The translations under genes and the position numbers were made by a program. Shown here piece after piece: positions 48,081 through 57,492 of a DNA stretch of 64,000 bases. A model generated the notes under the pieces. The model worked only from the letters and a program-made list of their open reading frames with translations, had not been told where the DNA came from and did not search any database. How positions within the stretch are numbered: the stretch's first letter is position 1; each line of letters begins with the position of its first letter. Source of the DNA: Ancistrus triradiatus (Eukaryota; Chordata; Actinopteri; Siluriformes; Loricariidae); contig JAJAGP010001354.1 in assembly GCA_025084515.1 (NCBI GenBank), positions 124,001 to 188,000 on the forward strand. Reading direction: 5' to 3'.

Positions 48081-48502
48081 ATCACGTGACCTGTATGAAA
48101 AAGCGGGGGTTTGACCCGAACGGAAAAGCTCCGCCTAGCGCGAGCTTTAAAATAAAGAAAATAATGAATGGGTGATTTAAACACGATCGCCAGTAACGGT
48201 GCTTATTACAAAAAGGAAGAGTGAGGCGAACGTGTTTGAAATCGCTCCGCGGGGGAAAACAGGAGCGATCGCTTTCTCTTTCTCTCTCTCTCTCTCACAG
48301 AGACTGCGTGTAAGTCAAACTGACAGCTTGAGAGAGAGAGAGAGAGGAGAAAGCGATGACGCGCTGTGACGCAAAGCTCGCGGGCACCCGCAGAGGCGCG
48401 GCGTGTCACGGTACTGCACATGCGAGCGCGCGGCAGAGACAACGGCGTGCGCGGCACCGGCCACCATACCGGGCATGCGCAGCATGACCTAGACGCGAAA
48501 AC

Positions 48503-48640
48503 ATGGAACGGGGCTGAGGAGCAGCGAAGCGTCCCTTTTAAATACAATACGGAACGGGGCTGAGAAGCAGCGAGGCGTTCCCTTTAAATACAAAACATGG
48601 AACGGGGCTAGGAGCAGCGAGGCGTTCCCTTTAAATACAG
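48503..48640 (-). promoter_or_regulatory. Three tandem TATA-bearing units in the LTR
   Basis: Three units of about 46 bp each carry, on the minus strand, TATTTAAA followed by gggaacgcctcgctgctc or a near variant. The partner LTR has two such units (46782-46870). Repeated core promoters in LTRs are known; activity here is inferred. Confidence 0.5.
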
Positions 48641-49235
48641 CGCGGGCGGTGGCAACGGCCTCCAGCACAAAGCGCAAAGAAAAGAACTTTAATAAAGAAG
48701 CAGGCTCGGCAAGGGGATAAGAGGGAGTGCTCCAGCTGCAGCAGCAGCGAGTCTAAAGCCCCGGAGGGCGCCGGCGAGCCGTGATGCAGCATGGGGGACA
48801 CGAAGAGCGGTTCCTGACCCTACTCTACCGTCTACTTCCCTAGCGGTTACCATCAGGCTTCCTAGCCGTACAATTACTGATCCTCTTCGAAGAATCAGTT
48901 ACCATTATCCCTAACAATACCGATTGCCGCGAGAGGCGCTGCAGCGGTCCGGCTGTGGGGAAGGCTCCTGATGGGCGAGGCCTCCCCATTCACGGTGGTA
49001 TGGTGCGACCCCCGACTGGAACACAAGGACGGACCTTAAGTACCTGAGTCAGTGGGTGTCGCCCATAAAGCAAACGAGCAGCTTAATGAGATCTGCACGT
49101 GATAATACTAATGCAATCGCACAGCCTTCATCAAGCCTGTGCGATTGTGCTGACTGTCAGGGTCTCAACCTGAGGCAAAGGAAGCCAACGCTGCCCCCAG
49201 CGTCGGAAAGCCAGGTGAGTCCCCGTTACATAAAA

Positions 49236-49730
49236 CATCAATTTGTTTTTTTTCTTGAAGCATATCAAATCCTCTTAGCTTGTCTGTTTAGATTTAACTC
49301 ATGTAACTATTTAACATACATACAACACACCATATTAGTTCCTTTAGGTATCACAATAGCCTTATTGATTTAATTCTAACAGTTTTGAATCCAGCAAGGT
49401 TTCTTTTTTGTCCTTGTTGGTCTGGACAGGTGAGTGTCCTGTGACAGTGAAAGATATGTGGATGTGGATAGATCCTCAGATGAAGCTATTGGTGATATAG
49501 CTTACTCAAGAGTGGTCTATCATCTCTTAATATCTTTTACGAAGTATTTTGTTCTATTTTCTTGAGAAAATTCACTAGTCACTTAAACTTTGATATGCAC
49601 CAAGTTCCCATATTTAAACAGGTGACTCTTGGTGGCACTTTTGATATATGTTTAAACTCTGGTTTTAAGCTCCACTAAGGTAACTACGGGAATCATATTC
49701 CACCACTTCATATTCCACCACATATTCCAC
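49236..49730. other. AT-rich spacer, no feature recognised
   Basis: About 500 bases between the LTR element and copy 2 of the 2.7 kb repeat. No frame or repeat of note apart from a short catattccac duplication near 49710. Confidence 0.5.
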
Positions 49731-50787
49731 AATTAGTAGATGAAGTAAAAATCTACCCATGGAATTACATACTGACAGTCTCTAAATGGTTCTAGTACAT
49801 CAATGCCTAACTTCTGCCATGGTCTGGATGGAAGAGAACATGGTTGTAAGGAAGTAATTTGTTAAATATATCAAGGAGATGCATCTGAATTTTCAGCACA
49901 TTAGTCCATGGTAGGCCATCAGTACGTAAACCGCAAGCATTATGTATTGTGAACTGTACTTTGATGTTACTTGTGAGCAGGTGTTAAGGTTAACTGTCTG
50001 AGTGCTTGAGACACTAAGAAGTGATTTGCCTAATAAGAAAGTACAGAGCCACAGCTAGGTGTAAGGTACTCTCTGTCTATGGCCATCCCTTCTCAGTTTG
50101 AGTAGGGAGTGTGCACAACTTTCAGGAAGTTGAAATAAATTGCTTTGAGATCAGACTTAATTAATGGACTAACTGCTGGATCAACTGGTCATGTCTGCCT
50201 TGTCATTTAGTACAGGCAAACAAGAAATGGCAATGCATACTGGTATTTTGTGCACCAGGATGATGTACTACGTCATAAATATAGTCCTTTAATCTAGCTA
50301 ATCCAGCATATCCTAGATCATTTGTTTACAGGAGGGATTGTTTACAGAAGACAATATAGTACTTCTTTCTCTGTGATTGAACACTTGTGCTTGCACAAAG
50401 TGTATGAGTCTGTGAAGCAAAGGCAACATAGGTACTGAATTACCATCATGAATTTCAGTCAACATGGCTCACAAGAACATGGGAACATTTCAAATCAACA
50501 TCATGGGAACATGAAACACTGTACTCTTTATAAGTTCAAAACTGGATTGAGCCATACAAGACCATGTGAAAGTTCATTCCTTGTTGAGTCCCTTTCTTCT
50601 ATCTTACATTCATGCAAATTTTGCACCTGTAATTAAGCCAGAGAATCATGACATCATATTAAATTTAAAAGTGTACTAGCATCAGTATTATCACTCAGGA
50701 TAATATATTAATACTCAGGCATGATATTTACATCATCCAAAAGCAAACCATTTTCTGACATCATGTCTCCCAGTGTAACAACCTGCT

Positions 50788-50951
50788 TTATAACACTCAG
50801 GGAATTTTTCCTTGCCACTGTCGCTCTAGGCTTGCTCAATTTGGGACTGGACATAGTTATTAGGAGATAATCTAAACTTGTAAAGTTGCTTTGAGACAAT
50901 GCTCCATTGTAAAAAGCGCTTTATAAATAAATATGACTTGACTTGACTTTT
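50788..50951 (-). mobile_element. LINE 3'-tail insertion in repeat copy 2
   Basis: About 164 bp matching the 3' end of the LINE family at 35701 and 42822 in the same sense as the + strand reverse complement: cttgccactgtcgctctagg, aatgctccattgtaaaaagc and a final gacttgacttgactt. Copy 1 reads straight through at the matching place (1881). This is a 5'-truncated LINE or a SINE using the same tail. Strand is given for the flanking orientation of the family at 42822; here it is reversed, so transcription sense is +. Confidence 0.7.
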
Positions 50952-51934
50952 TGCGTGAGTGGGCACATCACATGAACCTGAACAAGACAGACAATGCTGA
51001 CGTCTGCATCTTCCATATGTCTTTGGGGTCTGCATGTGGGAGTGTTAGATAGTGTTGTGCTTTGTATCCATATTTCATGTTTGTTTGAAGCTCATTTGGA
51101 AGCTCACTTTGAGAGGCACTTTGATCTTTATTTGAAACACGTTTCTTCAAGTCTCGTTCCTCTCTCACATCACTTGTTTTGATGCTTGTGACAAATTTGC
51201 TCTGAAAGCTCTCACACATTGGTAGTTTTTGCTTTGACTAGATTACACATCTGTTCTGGTGCCGACCTCTGCCCATTCTGAGTCTGATTATTTCCTTTTT
51301 GCCATGAATTTACGATGCTCTTTGAATAGTTTTTGTTTATTTTTCAGGGTTGTGTGTTGTGGCAAGTATTTTTGGCTGTATTCTACCCCTCCTCCTACTC
51401 TGGGACATAACACTTGGGAGCTTTTCCAGGATAACATTAGCGTTCCTTTCATAATTAATAAGACTGAATGCTTTGTAGGTCATGGTGGTTGTGTTTACTG
51501 AGCACCTTGGTAAGTTGTGTCACAGCTGTACGAATCACCAGGCTTCCCAATGTGATACTGTTTGTTGTTATTCTGAGTGGGGATTTTATTCCTGTCAGGG
51601 CTGTCAGGGCTGATTATTGTCAATGTTCGAGTTCTCCCTAGAACCCGTTACACCTCTAAAGAACTAGAAGAGGATTTGTTTGTTTCTAGTTAGACAGTTA
51701 GGAGTGAGGTTGCTTATGCATGCTTCTGTAGTGATAATGCTGGTGATCAGTTTTGTTTATTTTTGCTATCTTTTGTTATCATGGCTGCATTTGATTTTGT
51801 TAAGATGCGATATGTGGACAAAATGGGGCGCAGGCGAATGCAGGGTTCCAGTAAAAACTAAACACAGTTTATTAACAAAAAGTCCCAGAACAAAGAGCGA
51901 AAACTAAAATTCAGATAACACTGGCCTAGGGAAA

Positions 51935-52520
51935 GCTACAGAGGCTAACATGGAGCTACAGAGGCTACCGATAGACCATGGAGGCTAGCAGACAACCACA
52001 GAAGCTAGTAGTGAGCTACGGAGGCAAGTGGTGAGCCAAGGAGACCAGCGGTACTAACGAGGCTAGAAGCGAGCTACGGGGGCTGACAGAAAACCACAGA
52101 GGCTAGCAGTAGGCTACGGAGGCTAGTGGAAACCCACGGAGGCTATCAGAGAGCAACGGAGGCTAGCGGGAAACTACAGAGGCTAGCAGATGAACCACAG
52201 AGGGTAGCAGTGAATCACGGAGGCTAACGGGAAACTAGGAAGGCTACAGACCTCAGGGAACACTGGGAGAACAGAGAAGAAAACTAACGCTGGTAAGAAA
52301 AAGCAAACGCCGGCTAGCAGAGCTAACACCGACCTGGGGAATGTTACAGAGACTAAAGTGAAGCTACGGAGGCTAGTGATAAACCACGGAGGCCAGCGGT
52401 ACTAACAAGGCTAGAAATGAGCAACGGGGGACTAAAAGGGAACCACAGGGGCCAGAAGTGACCTACAGAGGCTAGCGGTGAACCACAGAGGCTAGTAGCA
52501 AGCTACAGGGGCTAGCGGTG
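51935..52520. repeat. Minisatellite in repeat copy 2, about 21-bp unit
   Basis: The same gaggctagc-type units as at 2870-3200, in two blocks (51935-52250 and 52330-52520) separated by about 80 bp of other sequence. Confidence 0.8.
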
Positions 52521-52930
52521 TAGCTTTCAGTTTAAAGAGGAACTACAGAGAAACTCCCCTGTGTCATCAAGCCTTTATTCCACATTCGTGAGAATCTGAT
52601 GTACTGGGCTCCTATAACTGGAAGCTACAGTGGGGCAAAGTAAGTATTTATGCAGATGTGAAACTAGGAAGGCTACAGACCTGTGGCAAAGGGAACAGAA
52701 AAGGACAGGGCACCAAACAAACAGCTCGGTGGATCCAGCCGCGACAAGGCTGACAGAAGCACACACAGAGGTACAACCGCAAATGGAAACACAAAGGAAA
52801 GTAATCCACAGGGGCAGATGGGACTGCAGCACAGAATCCAGAAGCGGACGGGACCGCAACACAGGAAAACCAAAACAGAATGAGGAACAAACAAAAAAAC
52901 AGCACCAACCCTCTGAGAGTGTAATTGAGA

Positions 52931-53840
52931 CAATGCTACCACAATGCAACTGGGAAAACATGGAGCTTCTATACGGCTGATCCCAGCTGCGTGTGATAAG
53001 CAATTCAACAATATTCAACCTAACAAGTCAAACAGGGAGTCATAAACAAAGAGTCACAAAACTAGGAATCAGAGTCTCAGGTAGGATCTTTGGCCATATT
53101 ACTCGTGCAGGGGATTGTAGGCGAAGTAGTCCAGGAAGCCCACAACCACAAAAACACAGAAAAACCGAGGGTAGGGCACGGATCCTGACAAAATTAACAG
53201 AGTTGATCTTTGCTCCCTCTTTAGAGCAGTTTGATAAATGTCATAAGGATCATTTAGTATCAATTGCAAATTTCTTCAAAGTGTCAGTTCTGTACACTGG
53301 CACTAAAATTCAGTGATGGTATAGTTTTTTTTCAGGTATTGGTGGCTCAGGAGATCATACCTAGCAGGAAATGCATTCCCACATGTGCTTCTCAGCCTGC
53401 CCAATCTCTAGCATTGAGAGAGCTAGATGTAGGACCCAGCTTGATTTGATCCTGATTTTCCAGATCTGGTTAAAGGAGATGGAGCAAGAGATTAAGCAAC
53501 AAGACTACCAGGTACAGCTGTTGCAACTTAGGGAGAAATATATGAATATTAGCAGGAAAATGGTAGTATGGAAGTTGCTGGAGGCAGATGATCCAAAGCC
53601 ACTACTTTGGTCATGGTGCATCCATTCTCCTATGCCTGGCTCTCCTGCCTCTTGTCAGTTTTGATGCACACAGTGTACCCGCATTGCAATGTGCTCCAGA
53701 TCAGACTTCTCCAGTAAGCATGTCTAGTATTAAAGTTGATGTTAGTCACCATATTGTTATAGTTATATTGTTTAGACAGCATGAAGAAGATGCTTATTTC
53801 CACCAGGATGTACATCAGGATGTACACTCACACCAGGCTA
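52931..53840. other. Intergenic, no gene recognised
   Basis: About 900 bases. One plus-strand stretch (53460-53600) reads EMEQEIKQQDYQVQLLQLRE, which looks like a short coiled coil and could be a relic of a retrotransposon gag, but nothing else supports a gene. Confidence 0.4.
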
Positions 53841-53968
53841 TACAGTGGTCTTGAAAGTTTGTGAACCCTTTAGAATGTTCTATATTTCTACATAAATATG
53901 AGCTAAAACACCATCAGATTTTAAGATTTATTTGTTCAGGAAGATGATCCAATATTACATATTAGTGA

Positions 53969-54327
53969 GTAAGGAGGTAAAGAAGAGAGTTCAGGCAGGC
54001 TGGAGTGGGTGGAGAAGAGTGTCAGGAGTGCTGTGTGACAAAACGGTCGCAGCAAAAGTGAAAGGACAGATTTATAAGAGAGTAGTGAGACCAGCCTTGT
54101 TGTATGGCTTAGAGACAGTGGCACTGACAAAGAGACAGGAAGCAGAGCTGGAGGTGGCAGAACTTAAGATGTTGAGATTCTCTTTAGGAGTGCCTAGGGT
54201 GGACAGGATTAGGAATGAGATCATCAGAGGGACAGCACAGGTTGGAAAATTGGGAGACAAAATTCGAGAGGGAAGACTGAGATGGTTTGGACATGTGCAT
54301 AGGAGGGATAGTGGATATTATTGGTAG
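53969..54327 (+). pseudogene. RTE LINE reverse transcriptase C-terminus
   Basis: The plus-strand frame reads KRVVRPALLYGLETVALTKR, then ELKMLRFSLGVPRVDRIRNE and GRLRWFGHVHRRD. These are the conserved C-terminal blocks of RTE-clade reverse transcriptases (R..ALLYG.E.., M.LR...G..R.DRIRNE, LRWFGHV.RR). The catalytic domain is absent through 5' truncation. Confidence 0.85.
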
Positions 54328-54567
54328 GAGGATGTTGGAGATGGAGCTGCCAGACAAGAGACAGAGAGGAAAGAAGACCAAAGAGGAGTGTTATTGATTG
54401 GTGGTGTTGAATGAAGATATGCAAGGGAGTTGGGGGGGTGAGGTAGAGGACAGTGGAGGACAGGGGTTGATGTGGATGGAACCGTTAACTCGCTGTGGCG
54501 GACCCCTGATAAAGGGAGAGATGAAGAGAGAGAAGAAGAAAAGAAGAAGAAGAAGAGAAGAAGAAGA
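53969..54567 (+). mobile_element. RTE-type LINE 3' fragment inserted in the Tc1 element
   Basis: The 599-bp insertion has a perfect 15-bp target duplication, attacatattagtga (53954-53968 and 54568-54582). It ends in an (AAG)n-type tail. The 5' truncation and simple tail are typical of target-primed integration. It is nested, so it is younger than the Tc1 insertion. Confidence 0.9.
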
Positions 54568-54841
54568 ATTACATATTAGTGAAGTGGCAAAGTATGTGAG
54601 AAGAAAGAAGAAGATTACATATTGTGTGGCAAAAGTATGTGAATCTTTGCTTTCAGTATGTGGTGTGACCCCTGTGCAGCAATAACTGTAACTAAACATT
54701 TCCTGTAACTGTTGATCAGTCCTGCACACCGGTTTGGGGGAATTTTAGCTCATTTCTCCGTACGGAACAGCTTAAATTCTGGGATGTTGTTGGGTTTCCT
54801 CACATTATCTGCCTGCTTCAGGACCTTCCACAACATTTCGA

Positions 54842-55680
54842 TTAGATTAAGGTCAGGACTTTGACTTGGCCATTCCAAAACTTAACTCTATTCTTCTTTA
54901 ACCATTCTTTGGTAGAACGACTTGTGTGCTTAGGGTAGTTGTGTTGCTGCATGACCTGGCTTTTCCTGAGATTCAGTTCATGGACAGATGTCCTGACATT
55001 TTCCTTTAGAATTCTCTGATATAACTCAGAATTCATTGTTCCATCAATGATGGCAAGCCGTCCTGGCCCAGATGCAGCAAAACAGTCCCAAACCAAGATA
55101 TTACCACCACCATGTTTAACAGATGGGATAAGGTTCTTGCTGGAATGCAATGTTTTCCTTTCTCCAAACATAACACTTTTCTTTTAAACCAAAAAGTTCA
55201 ATTTTGGTGTCATCTGTCCACAAAACATTCTTCGATAACCTTCTGGCTTGTCCATGTGATCTTTAGCAAACTGCAGATGAGCAGCAATTTTCTTTTTGGA
55301 GAGTAGTGGCTTTCTCCCTGCAACCCTGCCATGCACAGCATTGTTGTTCAGTGTTCTACTGATGGTAGACTCATGAACATTAACATCAGCCAATGTGAGA
55401 GAGGCCTTCATTTGTTTAGAAGTTACCCTTAGGTCCTTTGTGACTTTGTCAACTATTACATGCTTTACTCTTGGAGTGATCTTTGTTGATCAACCACTCC
55501 AGGGGAGGGTAACAATGGTCTTGAATTTCCTCCATTTGTACACAATCTGTCTGTCTGACTTTGGATTGGTGGAGTCCAAACTCTTTAGAGATGGTTTTGT
55601 AACATCTTACAGTGATGCACCAACAACTCTTTACCTGAAGCCCTCAGAAATCTCCTTTGTTCGTGCCATGATACACTTTC
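54842..55680 (-). pseudogene. Tc1 transposase pseudogene
   Basis: Frame 55411-55184 holds the second helix-turn-helix region (STISRTLNNNAVHGRVAGRK, then LLSKKKIAAHLQFAKDH). Frame 55171-54842 holds the middle of the DDE domain (HGGGNILVWDCFAASGPGRL, then GTMNSELYQRIL and the usual PKHT..STKEWL block). The N-terminal helix-turn-helix lies in 55680-55420 with no intact frame. The expected Asp just before PKH is replaced (QQHNYPKH; usually Q.DND PKH), and the last catalytic residue region is lost to frame damage. Inactive. Confidence 0.85.
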
Positions 55681-56072
55681 TCAAACATGTTGTAAAGAGC
55701 AGACTTTGAAAGATCGCTTTCCTTTAAATAAAACAGGGTGCCCACTCACACCTGATCATCCCATTGATTGAAAACTCCTGACTCTAATTTCATCCTCAAA
55801 TTAACTGCTAATCTTATAGAGGTTCACATACTTTTGCCACTCACTAATATGTAATACTGGATCATTTTCCTTAATAAATAAATGACCAAGTATAATACTT
55901 TTGTCTCATTTGTTTAACTGGATTCTCTTTATCTACTTTTAGGACTTCTAAAAGTAGACACTAACAGCATGAATGAAGTTTGTTCTGTGAAAATCTGTTG
56001 ATGTTTTAGGTCATTTTTATGCAGAAATATAGAAAATTCTAAAGGGTTCACAAACTTTCAAGCACCACTGTA

Positions 56073-57480
56073 TGAGCAAGTTTATAATGATTACTCTAAA
56101 GTGCTGATTACTTATCGAAAATCAGGTATTTTACAAATTAAATTATAATAATTTAAAAATACTATTTTCATTTTGATTATGAATGTTATAATGTGTAAAT
56201 ATAGTTGGAAAAATTTAGACATTATTTATTTAAATTTTCATGGTATAATGTGACAACAGGCAAGGATTTCAATAGGGTATTATGATTTTCTATACGCAGC
56301 GTACACTCCTATTAAAATCACATGCAACAGTTGCTAAGAAGTCTACACTGCAAAACGAGTGTCTAAAGCATACCTACACTTCTATTGCAATCACATGCAA
56401 TAACACGCTAGATAGTTAGTATGGTTGGTAAACAGTGAACAGACTTTACAGTCACACAGTATGTCCTTTCTGTCACATGCTAACATCAAGTGACTCAGTG
56501 TTTGAAGTGTGCCGCTGTTCCTTTATGATGATGTGTCCATTATTACACCACTTATTATCTACAAAAATCATCAGCCTACAACTTCTCCTATGTCAACTCT
56601 CTCTGTTGTTTTGATCTGCTCTTATCAAGCGGAAGTCAGCATCATTAGCATTATTATTAAGAACAAATGTGTCCATCCAGGTGTTCATAAAGCACATTTT
56701 CCTACATTTGCCAAAATACCAAAAGGTATGCACCTTCCACTTTTCTTCCAATGTTTCTCATCAGCTCTGCATCCCCCTGTATGGCTTCTGACGATCTGCC
56801 AAGTTTGTAGGTCATTCACATGAAGCCACCAGTGTCTTATGAAGTGTGAGCTATGTGTGATTTGATTTACATTTACATTTACATTTAGTATTTTGCCTGA
56901 CTGATCTCTCGTGTAAACAAGCGTTGTCTAGCAGCACTTTTTACACAGTGAAAAACAAATTATAGTCTAATAATAATATAATAAAATAATGCTAAAGTAA
57001 GCCCAATGATAAAACTAGCATAAAAATAAGCACAAGGCTGCTGCAAAACAGCTGCCATTAGAACAGTATCGAATGACTTACAGTACAAAAGCAATATTTC
57101 ATTATTAATAATTGATGGTGATAATAAGTCCATATACATATATGGGCAGAAATATTAGACCTAACATGGCATGATGTTTACATAGTACTTAAATAAGAAA
57201 CTTTAAAATGGAAGAACAATAGTGATTTTTAGGTTTATTGGTTCATTCAACCATTCACTAATCAGCAGCACAGGCCAGTCCATCATAGGAAATATGCACA
57301 CCCATACCTGACCTAACAAAAAACTGGAGTAGCCGGAGGAATCCTACACAGACAATGGGAGAACATGCAAACTCCTCTAAGACTGTGGCCAGGCCAGGAA
57401 CTTGAGTGTCTGGAACTCCTTACTTAAACTGTATTACAGTGAAAAAATCATACGACTTCGCATTTGATATATGTACTCTG
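56073..57480. other. Intergenic DNA 3' of OlfC gene 2
   Basis: AT-rich, no gene recognised. It includes a ttacatttacatttacattt tract (56869-56888), patchy similarity to the 3' flank of OlfC gene 1 (about 57150-57230), a minus-strand AATAAA at 57239-57234 that may end gene 2 transcripts, and a fragment of the SINE-like repeat (57300-57400). Confidence 0.55.
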
Positions 57481-57492
57481 TGTATGAGAACT

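Larger units (their letters stand above)
46133..49230 (-). mobile_element. Non-autonomous LTR element with 5-bp target duplication
   Basis: Two direct repeats (46133-47458 and 47854-49230) begin TGTTACGGG and end CCCCGTTACA. TAAAA flanks the whole (46128-46132 and 49231-49235). The interior is only 395 bp and has no coding capacity, as in TRIM/LARD-type derivatives. Minus orientation is favoured: read that way a G-run (about nine G) precedes the final LTR like a polypurine tract, and TATTTAAA-type boxes occur. The element lies just 5' of LINE copy B. Confidence 0.85.
47854..49230 (-). repeat. LTR (1377 bp) on the high-coordinate side
   Basis: The better preserved LTR. On the minus strand it has three tandem promoter-like units (48640-48503), a CT/GA foldback (48278-48349) and a tRNA-like module (48080-48012). 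Confidence 0.85.
49731..52930. repeat. Unclassified dispersed repeat, copy 2 (3.2 kb)
   Basis: The same orientation as copy 1 at 806-3472. It is longer because of a LINE-tail insertion (50788-50951) and extra minisatellite sequence (about 52256-52520). Confidence 0.75.
53843..56070 (-). mobile_element. Dead Tc1-like transposon
   Basis: The inverted ends CAGTGGTCTTGAAAGTTTGT and the complement of CAGTGGTGCTTGAAAGTTTG are flanked by TA (53841-53842 and 56071-56072). Without the inserted LINE fragment (53969-54567 plus its duplication) the element is about 1.6 kb, the usual Tc1 size. It carries a minus-strand transposase pseudogene. Confidence 0.92.

Noticed and set aside
55395..55709. Plus-strand frame of 104 codons in the Tc1 element
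   Set aside because: It is the antisense of the N-terminal transposase region.
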